From Legionella cherrii (GTDB taxonomy: Bacteria > Pseudomonadota > Gammaproteobacteria > Legionellales > Legionellaceae): 64,000 nucleotides of DNA. A program made the translations under genes and the position numbers. The notes below the pieces were generated by a model. That model did not search any database, was not told where the DNA came from, and saw only the letters and a list, made by a program, of their open reading frames with translations. Within the stretch, counting starts at the first letter, position 1. Every line of letters starts with the position of its first letter. The stretch lies in contig NZ_LR134173.1 in assembly GCF_900635815.1 (NCBI RefSeq), forward strand, positions 2,140,001 to 2,204,000, written 5' to 3'. This document shows, piece after piece, positions 19,001 through 25,275 of this stretch.

Positions 19001-20645
19001 CGTTCAATAGAGCAAGGGTAAGTGCGCTTTTAATCGTTTCGACAGGAATATTATCTTGCCATGCATTTTTTACATGCTCATTTTTCCTCAGGAAAATCAG
19101 GGTATGAAGTAGCGTTATGGAGCCAAGAGCAGTGTTTAAATCCATCAAATGGTATTCATGAGCATCAATGTTGTTCCAAAGTGTGGGCTGATTTGCCTGT
19201 TCGGCCCACGCACGTGCGTACGTTTCAAAAATGGTTAAATCATTACGCTCCATGCACAAGGTAAACAAATCTGGATGGTGAATATCTACAGTAAAACCAT
19301 GATCGAGAAGTTTTTTCAAAGTGACCGCATCAATATTTTGGACGAGCTCTTTATTCAATATGGAAGGAAATGATTTGGGATCAATGCTTGCTGTTGTTAA
19401 CTGAGGAATCAACAAATTCAAAACATGATGTTGGTTGACGATAGCAGCGTATTGGATTTGTTTGACGATTTGTTCTGCTGATAACTTATTTAGAAATTGA
19501 TTTATTTGAACCGATTCTGCTTCTTGCGTCACAAAAGTTAGGAGTTGCAGATGATTACAAACGGTTTGATTTTTAGGCTCTTGAGACAGATTTAATTGAT
19601 CAAATACGTTCAATAAATAACGGTGATCCGTTTCCTTTTTCATTAACAAAACGTGCTCTTTCACTTGGGCGTCGAGAAATAGCTGCAGTTGGTCTTTTAA
19701 AGCACGTTGATCTTCGGTTGTCGTGTATGTCTTTAGATAATGTTCAAGGAGCTTTTTCGCTTCTTTATGATTTCCAAAATATAAATTGCAAAGAATTCCT
19801 TTCAAAATAGCTTGTCTTAGTAACGGCGACTTAGGCTGTTGCATTAAAAGATCATTGAACTCGGGACGGAAATATTCTTTGGATAATTTGTCGTAGTCGA
19901 TTTTATTTTGATTAAATAAATGCTTGAGTGTAACGACATCTCCTGCCATAGCGGCAAAGAAAATTGAACCGCTATCGGTCTGACTTGAGAAGGCAATTTG
20001 ATGTAATTCATCATGTGAGGGGTAGTGCTCAGGTAGTGCGTTGGGATGGGCAAATGTACGTATTATGAGACCAAAAGAGTCTTCTTTATATTCAAAGCAG
20101 TCTTTGATTTCTTTGATTAATTCATTAATTGACTCAAACTCTTTTATTTTTCTATTGTAGTTTGGATCGTAGACAACGAATTTTCCGTTTTCAAAAGATA
20201 AGGCAATTGCATGATTATGACTGTAAATTAAATAAGTTCGATTCTCACGACCAATTTTTTTGAATAGTTCTTCCCATTGCGCTGTAGTTGTTGTAAGGCC
20301 TAAATTAAATTCATTTCTTAAGGGCTTATTGCCAATATTCAAGATTTTTTCGATATCACATTGCAGGATTTCATAACTACTGTATTCCTCGATACGGAAT
20401 GTTTTTTCAATTTTGATAATGAAACTATCAATTGCAGGGTCATCACCAATGCGATAAGTACTCGGGAGGGTCGCTAATTTGTCGAGCAAAGCAAAAAATA
20501 CGGTTTGTTTATTTTGTAAAGTATATTGGACGTATAAAGCAGCAAGTGCGGCACAAATTCCTTTTTTGTTCAGTATGATAGAAATATTTTTCTTTTGCTT
20601 TAGGCAAACGTTAACTGCGCTAATAATTTTGCCTTGGTTTGGCAT
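16050..20645 (-). CDS. 1531-residue candidate effector with YopT/C58-like N-terminal domain
   Basis: Very large soluble protein with no signal peptide. Residues ~25-200 show a papain-like arrangement: GICAALAALY (Cys31), NHAIALSFENGKFVVYDPNY (His145 and Asp160). GxC near the start, then HA and, 15 residues on, a DPN motif, is the YopT/C58 cysteine-protease pattern. The next ~1000 residues are alpha-helical with loosely repeated ~33-residue units such as GDVVTLKHLF and EKGNDAVLEPFIESDLN, which look like degenerate ankyrin-type repeats. A Pro/Gln-rich linker (~1310-1370) precedes a helical C-terminal region rich in Lys/Glu ending KNKLSL. Its first 84 residues align without gaps to the upstream gene product. 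Role as a Dot/Icm-secreted protease is inference. Confidence 0.75.
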   Translation of the reverse strand: MPNQGKIISAVNVCLKQKKNISIILNKKGICAALAALYVQYTLQNKQTVFFALLDKLATLPSTYRIGDDPAIDSFIIKIEKTFRIEEYSSYEILQCDIEKILNIGNKPLRNEFNLGLTTTTAQWEELFKKIGRENRTYLIYSHNHAIALSFENGKFVVYDPNYNRKIKEFESINELIKEIKDCFEYKEDSFGLIIRTFAHPNALPEHYPSHDELHQIAFSSQTDSGSIFFAAMAGDVVTLKHLFNQNKIDYDKLSKEYFRPEFNDLLMQQPKSPLLRQAILKGILCNLYFGNHKEAKKLLEHYLKTYTTTEDQRALKDQLQLFLDAQVKEHVLLMKKETDHRYLLNVFDQLNLSQEPKNQTVCNHLQLLTFVTQEAESVQINQFLNKLSAEQIVKQIQYAAIVNQHHVLNLLIPQLTTASIDPKSFPSILNKELVQNIDAVTLKKLLDHGFTVDIHHPDLFTLCMERNDLTIFETYARAWAEQANQPTLWNNIDAHEYHLMDLNTALGSITLLHTLIFLRKNEHVKNAWQDNIPVETIKSALTLALLNGNKEMSVFLQEKLEAKKSHLEPETLEFLYAKGLQEEDLSILSTLVQLNYNVLHQTQDIRELFTLCYDYDDYSIIEKCLAKASPKIKQLILESSLNWSIAPVITTCAQQQPQLFNDYLHNSTTSPGKLVKINRVVPKIPADTLTLEKLAPQEQRKLVKSFFKNKLFNLAKSLGNKATWEESELEEFINELILDKNEIGIKLLLQLFPKLKENPKLIPLLAQNNILIALDSLLDKETVVLAPELTEQIFTSALVTNNKNLVTRFLNQGRITPKTQLKQPLLELLKQAIEKGNDAVLEPFIESDLNFGLDFKELFLFSCEQKQGKIANQLLAREIILSTSEQQHAVQQLAGDQSASALFEKVYAQGFGRLYQLFLKANIPNPKASLLSSIKNPEQDPSFQNTKLFTSPDYLSPLKRAVKEKNEAVFKSLFIQSDLPTDPDKSILDLLKDPVLFKGIAPLFEKKYGYKKLVTEALKQEEWAALANLIEKQKLSDLDAELQQPIQEHGMDIIKAYIENLKAHYDKTDVRPQLFQLLESTNPQVLAQLAIPHREVIQKALEEIELHMLQKQLDLNNQIYRYTFNHLPLKRALEELGKIFEECQKVIQEKNVDLDKAIESTEIVNHLAQIKIIMAGQDIAPDYLEESHANLLEKLIENPRFKEVCLLEFKLYCLLRQFKRPLLEQSEATQREFKTTAQSLQHALEVTNLPAHFVLPEIQQYLPRPTKEEVLPTAVIEESNLAHETQAHRAPSKIIPGSPQPIEKKNTSQKLGGEPQGGGMQQQLNPSETNQNQQHKKGEAPNFHALRTQCAKALDYYLKNRDKNLSFFSYFFDYYRGQTRALHYKNLIASAQTEQELYLLEYAILTNENGTQLKKDLVDQLKFKDEYTAQEQLKARIKKSYSFSQNDLSQLDNWIDSLNQKINTDEQTDTRSLFKDELSYLGQIRNHQRTLQPLSFFQPPKADLISRFLQWIESWLGDDHSSTEKNKLSL

Positions 20646-20773
20646 CGGTGTACCCTCTCTATTTTAAATTTTTGACATTATAAGTGACATGTTAATTTGA
20701 TACAATGCACAATGTATAAATATTATGCATTAAGGGGTAGTTAAGAATTTAAGTAAAGGAAATATAAAACATA

Positions 20774-22192
20774 TTATGTTTCTAAAATGATTTCTTTTGC
20801 AGGTGGTCTTAAATTGTAATTGGAACTCATGCAGTGCCCATAGGCTCCGGCATTGGCAATTAAAATGATGTCTCCTTCTTGAGTGGTAGGTAATATGCGG
20901 TCATATCCCAGTGTATCACCTGATTCACAGATCGGACCTACAATGTGTGCCACTCCGGATTGATCTGAATATAACCGACTTAAGTTAACGATTTCATGAT
21001 ATGCCCCATATAATGAAGGCCTAATTAATGAATTCATTCCCGTTTCAATTCCTATAAATTGTACTTCTCCTTTTTCTTTACATTGAGTGACCTTAGCCAA
21101 AATGATGCCACTTTCTGCCACAAAAAAACGCCCAGGTTCCATCCAGAATCGCAAATGAGGGTAGTTTGATTTGATTGCGAGTAATCTTGAATCAAGTTTT
21201 TTGAGGTCTAAAGGTTTTTGTCCCGATTTTTCAACGATTCCCAAACCACCGCCTAAATTAATGAACTGAACCTCAGGGAATTGCTTAAGAAATGAGGTGA
21301 GTACTAAAGCAGTTTGTTCCCAAAGTTCTGGAGTAAGAATCCCACTGCCTGAATGGGAGTGCAGACCAATGACATGAATGTTATTTTCCTGGGTTACAAT
21401 TTTTAGTTGTTCTATATCATTTTGAGCAATACCAAACTTTGATTCATTGCCTCCGGTCACGACATGTTTGTGATGGCCCGCGCCAACACCTGGGTCAATG
21501 CGGACTATGATCTTGCCATTTTTAAATAACTCAGGCCAATTCCTTAGAGGGTACAAATTGTCTATCGTTACATAACATCCTAAGTTCATCGCAATTTTAT
21601 ATTCCCTCTTTGGGGCAAAATTTGGAGTAAATAAAATTCGCTTTTTATCGATGTGAGGAAATAGATGATGTATGTGATTTAATTCCTGGATGGAAACGCA
21701 TTCAAAGCCAATACCTTCTTTTTCTAATGTCTTTAAAATTGATGGATGAGGATTGGCCTTGATTGCATAAAATAGTGTGTCGATTGCTTGTAGAGCCAAT
21801 AATTTTCGTGCCTGGGATTTTTGTGTGGGGCAGTGATAAACATAACAGGGCGAATGAGCCTCTGCAAGGGCGAGTAAATGTGCGCGTTCTTGTTCCCACC
21901 AAGGTATAGCTCGAGTAACTGGTTTTTCCTTTTTTTGGGGGTGGAACACTTTTTCCAATTGAATGATAAAATTATCCAAAATTGGATTATCCCCAATCAG
22001 ATAATCCTTAGGTATAGCGCTTAATTGAGCCAATGCCTCAAAAAATTGTTCCGTTTTATTTTCTAGAGCATAGTATTCATAGAGGTTGGCAAGCCCTGCA
22101 TAAACAGCTGAATTATCTAATTTAAAATCCTTATTGGATTTTTGTTTGAGACATAAAGTGAGCGCATCAATAATTGGGTTGTGTTTGGACAT
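20774..22192 (-). CDS. Chimera: effector-family N-terminus fused to diaminopimelate decarboxylase
   Basis: 472 residues. Residues 1-84 align gaplessly (37 identities by my count, about 44%) with the N-terminus of the 1531-residue neighbour downstream, including LCLKQK and IGDNPILDNFIIQLEKVF. From about residue 91 (KPVTRAIPWWEQER) to the end it aligns gaplessly with the decarboxylase half of LysC-LysA at 28687-31248. PLP Lys145 in YAIKANPHPS, HSHSGSGIL, GGGLG, EPGRFFVAESG, CESGDTLGYD and ANAGAYG are all kept, so the decarboxylase should be active. The position of the effector's catalytic Cys31 is Tyr here, and the His/Asp half of that domain is absent. A stop and 128 bases separate it from the 1531-residue gene on the same strand. 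Product: probably a second LysA with an unusual N-terminal appendage. Confidence 0.85.
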   Translation of the reverse strand: MSKHNPIIDALTLCLKQKSNKDFKLDNSAVYAGLANLYEYYALENKTEQFFEALAQLSAIPKDYLIGDNPILDNFIIQLEKVFHPQKKEKPVTRAIPWWEQERAHLLALAEAHSPCYVYHCPTQKSQARKLLALQAIDTLFYAIKANPHPSILKTLEKEGIGFECVSIQELNHIHHLFPHIDKKRILFTPNFAPKREYKIAMNLGCYVTIDNLYPLRNWPELFKNGKIIVRIDPGVGAGHHKHVVTGGNESKFGIAQNDIEQLKIVTQENNIHVIGLHSHSGSGILTPELWEQTALVLTSFLKQFPEVQFINLGGGLGIVEKSGQKPLDLKKLDSRLLAIKSNYPHLRFWMEPGRFFVAESGIILAKVTQCKEKGEVQFIGIETGMNSLIRPSLYGAYHEIVNLSRLYSDQSGVAHIVGPICESGDTLGYDRILPTTQEGDIILIANAGAYGHCMSSNYNLRPPAKEIILET

Positions 22193-22367
22193 TATGAGCT
22201 CATGATTCCATTTTTGTCATATGAAATTATAATGTACAGTTCGATTTAATTCAATTCACCATGAATTTGGTTTCGTATTACTCACTATGATGTATTAAAT
22301 TTATGCTTGCAATTTTATTGGCACTCAAATAGGCTGTATTGAAAAATCATTATCATAAGGAGTTGAT

Positions 22368-22700
22368 ATGTCACAATCTAAAATCAATATGGATGATGCT
22401 GGAAAGACAGGCGCATTACTGGCAATTGGGAATACCATTTTAGCGCCGCTGTATTGGCTTGATGCAAAGTTCGGTCTGACTGCAGCCATTGTGGCAACCG
22501 GCGCTTTTTTATATGGTGCGCACGAGATAGGCAAAAAAAGAAGAACAGTTGAAAATGGAGTAAATAATATGAATTCTTTTTTTGGTGGTAAAACTGGTGA
22601 TAAAAGTACAGAGGTGCAAAATGCTCTGGCAAATATTGCCGTTGGAGGGGCTGCGATATTTGATGAAATTATGCCTAGTGATAAAAGTCATCGCCCTTAA
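22368..22700 (+). CDS. Small hydrophobic-centred protein, tandem paralogue 1
   Basis: 110 residues with a clear AAGGAG before the ATG. TGALLAIGNTILAPLYWLDAKFGLTAAIVATGAFLYGAHEIGKKRR has two short hydrophobic stretches around a central turn, so it may be a membrane hairpin; the C-terminal half (NNMNSFFGG... to VGGAAIFDEIMPS) is soluble. The next gene encodes a clear paralogue with the same landmarks (KTGAL, IGN/FGN, PLY/PFY, GLHEIG/GAHEIG, GGAxxFDxI). No known family recognised. It is transcribed divergently from the LysA chimera. Confidence 0.7.
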   Translation: MSQSKINMDDAGKTGALLAIGNTILAPLYWLDAKFGLTAAIVATGAFLYGAHEIGKKRRTVENGVNNMNSFFGGKTGDKSTEVQNALANIAVGGAAIFDEIMPSDKSHRP

Positions 22701-22738
22701 TGGGTACGTTTTCAAATTATGTATCAAGGAAGTGTAGT

Positions 22739-23047
22739 ATGCCTAGAGATCAAGTAAATCCTGAAAAAACGCTCAAGACTGGTGCATTAATCAGTTTTGG
22801 AAATTTATTTATGTCCCCTTTTTATGCCAGATTAGGTCCATTTGCCTCATTGACGCTAACCGCCGCAGCATTATTTGGATTGCATGAGATTGGCAGAAGC
22901 AAACAAGCAGGGAATGGTTTTCTAGGCTTTTTTTCTAACAAGCCTCATCCTAATGTCTCTGATGTAAATACCGCGATGAAACATGTAGTGGAAGGTGGTG
23001 CAACGGTATTTGATCAAATTTTTTCTCCTGGGAGTGGGAGCAAATAA
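22739..23047 (+). CDS. Small hydrophobic-centred protein, tandem paralogue 2
   Basis: 102 residues starting MPRDQVNPEKTLKTGAL. AAGGAAG lies about eight bases before the ATG at 22739; the longer frame from 22700, overlapping the previous stop (TAATG), lacks such a site and adds residues with no counterpart in the paralogue. Shared landmarks with 22368-22700: KTGALISFGNLFMSPFY, ALFGLHEIGR, and a C-terminal VVEGGATVFDQIF. The pair arose by tandem duplication and are probably co-transcribed. Function unknown. Confidence 0.7.
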   Translation: MPRDQVNPEKTLKTGALISFGNLFMSPFYARLGPFASLTLTAAALFGLHEIGRSKQAGNGFLGFFSNKPHPNVSDVNTAMKHVVEGGATVFDQIFSPGSGSK

Positions 23048-23099
23048 AGGCTGTAGTCTGATGCAGATCAGCGAAACCTGTGATCTCATTGCCCTTCAC

Positions 23100-23215
23100 T
23101 TATAAAAGCTCCTCCCTAGGTTATTCCGAGCATAGCGGGGGAGCTCCTCGTTGCGACATTCCTGCAGCTCGATCCTTCGGTGTGCTCGGGATGATGGGAA
23201 TACGGGGGCAGGGAA
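23100..23215. repeat. GGGATGATG-type composite repeat
   Basis: Contains CCGAGCATAGCGGGGGAGC, then CGATCCTTCGGTGTGCTCGG and GGGATGATGGGAATACGGG. The word TCGGGATGATGG recurs at 58039 and, slightly changed, at 49783. It fills the gap between two genes with convergent 3' ends and holds no open frame of interest. Confidence 0.5.
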
Positions 23216-23221
23216 GTTTCT

Positions 23222-23767
23222 TTATGACTCCAATTGATGAATCTTAACTAACATACCTATTTGAGCATTATCTAAATAATACACAACATTCTCTTTAAGG
23301 CGTTGTTTTTGTGAAATAGTAAAGGACGATTGTGGATTATTGGGCGGTGATACTTGGAACTTTGCATCAAAAAAATAATAACTCGCTTGCTTCACATTTA
23401 AAGTCCCTTGCATTTGCCAGCCGTTATGTTCAACCAGCGGAAAAGCGACACTACTTTGATTATTTGCAGGTTGCCTCCATGAATAATGGGCTAGGACTTG
23501 ATAGTGAGATTTACGAGTTAGTAAATAGTATTCATCACGCAAGCTTGAAGAAGATGGGGGTAACAATCGGTAAGGTTTTCCTGATTTGTCTGTATCGGTC
23601 TTCAAGGATATGGCGTTTGCACCCATTGGAATGAGTGGCGCGTCGATAGCTAGGCCAGTGTTTTGATTTGGGTGTGCAAAGAGGATCAAATCAATTTGAT
23701 AGGGAGATTTGGCTAAGGCCAGACAGGAATACAGAATACTTATTGTTATTATTATTAATCGTTCCAT
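23222..23767 (-). CDS. CsiV-like periplasmic protein
   Basis: 181 residues. MERLIIITISILYSCLALAKS is a signal peptide. The mature start YQIDLILFAHPNQNTGLAIDAPLIP matches the opening of the CsiV/DUF2803 family (a 'Y.V.LI.F' strand after the signal), and the C-terminal region NVKQASYYFFDAKF with QKQRLKENVVYYLDNAQIGMLVKI fits the conserved end of that family. Vibrio CsiV binds peptidoglycan and activates the lytic transglycosylase RlpA; the same role here is only an analogy. It stands alone between repeats. Confidence 0.6.
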   Translation of the reverse strand: MERLIIITISILYSCLALAKSPYQIDLILFAHPNQNTGLAIDAPLIPMGANAISLKTDTDKSGKPYRLLPPSSSSLRDEYYLLTRKSHYQVLAHYSWRQPANNQSSVAFPLVEHNGWQMQGTLNVKQASYYFFDAKFQVSPPNNPQSSFTISQKQRLKENVVYYLDNAQIGMLVKIHQLES

Positions 23768-23844
23768 GGCTAATTTATTTTTATTGTTATTGATGTAACA
23801 TCGTAGTTTAGGTGCAGAATAATTTCCCTTTTCCCTATTCGCGA

Positions 23845-23935
23845 AGAAGGCGCCCGCCAGGGCGGATGAGGACAGGATTGTGGTTCATGAGCCCTCATAA
23901 CCCCTCTCCCAATTAGGAGAGGGGATTCTCAATTA
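23845..23935. repeat. Dispersed intergenic repeat, CCCTCTCCC-type tract
   Basis: CGCCCGCCAGGGCGGATGAG, then CCCTCATAACCCCTCTCCC and a short ATTAGGAGAGGGG hairpin. It is the reverse complement of the tract at 14741-14800 in word order. It lies between the CsiV-like and apbC genes on the minus strand. Confidence 0.6.
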
Positions 23936-24006
23936 AATTGCTTTGCTGCATCTAGACTACTATGAATCCTATTTTAGTTGAGCAAGTATACCCTCTCTGG
24001 AAGAAT

Positions 24007-25080
24007 TCACTCAACAACAATTTTAGGAAACTTGTCTGCGTAATTAATTGGTTTTTTGGCCAATTCAATTGCGCTCTTCATTGCTGTTTTAATCAATGTA
24101 TCCGTTAACTCATCGCGGACTTTAGTTGCAGTGGGAGTGCCTTCGTCACAGTTTTGTCTTATGCGTCCATCTAAAGGAAGTTGTCCTAGAAGTGTCGTGT
24201 GGTGTGCAGTACAAAGTGTTTCTGCACCGCCTGCGCCAAAAATTGATTCTTGATGTCCGCATTGGCTGCAGATATGAGTGGACATATTTTCTATGATACC
24301 AAGAACATCAATCCCTGTTTTAGAAAACATATGTATTGCTTTTTGTGCATCGAGTGTTGCTACGTTTTGCGGGGTAGTCACTACTATCGCTGCAGTCAAT
24401 GGGATTTTTTGTACCAAAGTCAGTTGGATATCACCAGTACCAGGTGGTAAATCAATCAATAAATAATCTAAATTATCCCAAAGGGTAATATCCAGCATTT
24501 GGATTAGGGATTTGGCAAGCATAGGACCTCGCCAGATTATTGCTTGTTCACTGTCTGTTAGATAGCCAATAGACATGCTCTCTATTCCATGGGCTTTTGC
24601 AGGAAGATAATGTTCGCCACTCACTTGCACCGGTTCTGTTTCGCCGAGCATTAAAGGCATACTAGGGCCATAGATGTCTGCATCCAAAATGCCTACCCGC
24701 GCACCTAACCGAGCTAATGCAGTTGCTAAGTTAACGGTTATAGTAGATTTCCCGACTCCTCCTTTTCCGGACGCTATAGCAATAGTATTTTTTACTCCAC
24801 GTAAGCCTTTGCCTACGAGTTGCGTTTTGTGAGGTTTAATCCATTGATTGATATGAATTACTATCTCTTGATTAGGAAATGCTGATTGTAAGGCTGCAAG
24901 AAATAGGGGCTTGTAATTTTCTTCAAGCAAATTACAAGGAAAGCCTGCGGTAAGATTGACGAGCAACTGATTGTCAGCCATTTCAAGGCTAAATTGTAAG
25001 TTCATTTCCTTACCTGTGAGGCCGAGAAACGGATCTTTTAGAGTATTTAGTAAGTGAATTACAGTATTTTCAGTGGTCAT
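24007..25080 (-). CDS. apbC: Iron-sulfur cluster carrier ApbC/Mrp
   Basis: 357-residue P-loop ATPase of the Mrp/NBP35 family that carries and delivers [4Fe-4S] clusters in the cytoplasm. The N-terminal ~90 residues form the MIP18/DUF59-like domain; the ATPase has IASGKGGVGKSTITVNLATALA (deviant Walker A, residues ~104-125), DADIYGPSMPLMLG and LLIDLPPGTGDIQLTL. The cluster-binding CxxC is in THICSQCGHQESIFGAGG. Length and motifs are normal. AAGG precedes the ATG. Confidence 0.93.
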   Translation of the reverse strand: MTTENTVIHLLNTLKDPFLGLTGKEMNLQFSLEMADNQLLVNLTAGFPCNLLEENYKPLFLAALQSAFPNQEIVIHINQWIKPHKTQLVGKGLRGVKNTIAIASGKGGVGKSTITVNLATALARLGARVGILDADIYGPSMPLMLGETEPVQVSGEHYLPAKAHGIESMSIGYLTDSEQAIIWRGPMLAKSLIQMLDITLWDNLDYLLIDLPPGTGDIQLTLVQKIPLTAAIVVTTPQNVATLDAQKAIHMFSKTGIDVLGIIENMSTHICSQCGHQESIFGAGGAETLCTAHHTTLLGQLPLDGRIRQNCDEGTPTATKVRDELTDTLIKTAMKSAIELAKKPINYADKFPKIVVE

Positions 25081-25122
25081 GGCTTAACCTTGAATGGAAA
25101 AGAGGAATGATAACGCAGAGGT

Positions 25123-25262
25123 GGGGCTGTTTACAATTCTACTCTCTTGGCCAAAATGGCGTGATTTTTTGCGCTCCGATACTACATACTTCGTGTATGC
25201 CGCGTTTCGGTGTTCTAAAATCACACCATTTGGACTCAATCCAGCGAATTGTAACAGACCCC
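25123..25262. repeat. 140-base near-perfect hairpin between apbC and the addA-like gene
   Basis: Left arm parts GGGGCTGTTTACAATT (from 25123) and CCAAAATGGCGTGATTTT (from 25151) pair with AAAATCACACCATTTGG (25217-25233) and AATTGTAACAGACCCC (25247-25262). The centre is CATAC-TTCGT-GTATG at 25185-25199. The symmetry centre is near 25192, so the whole segment can fold as one long imperfect stem with a TTCG-type tip. An open frame across it (25094-25324) is an artefact of the repeat. Confidence 0.75.
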
Positions 25263-25275
25263 AGGAGAAAAGATT

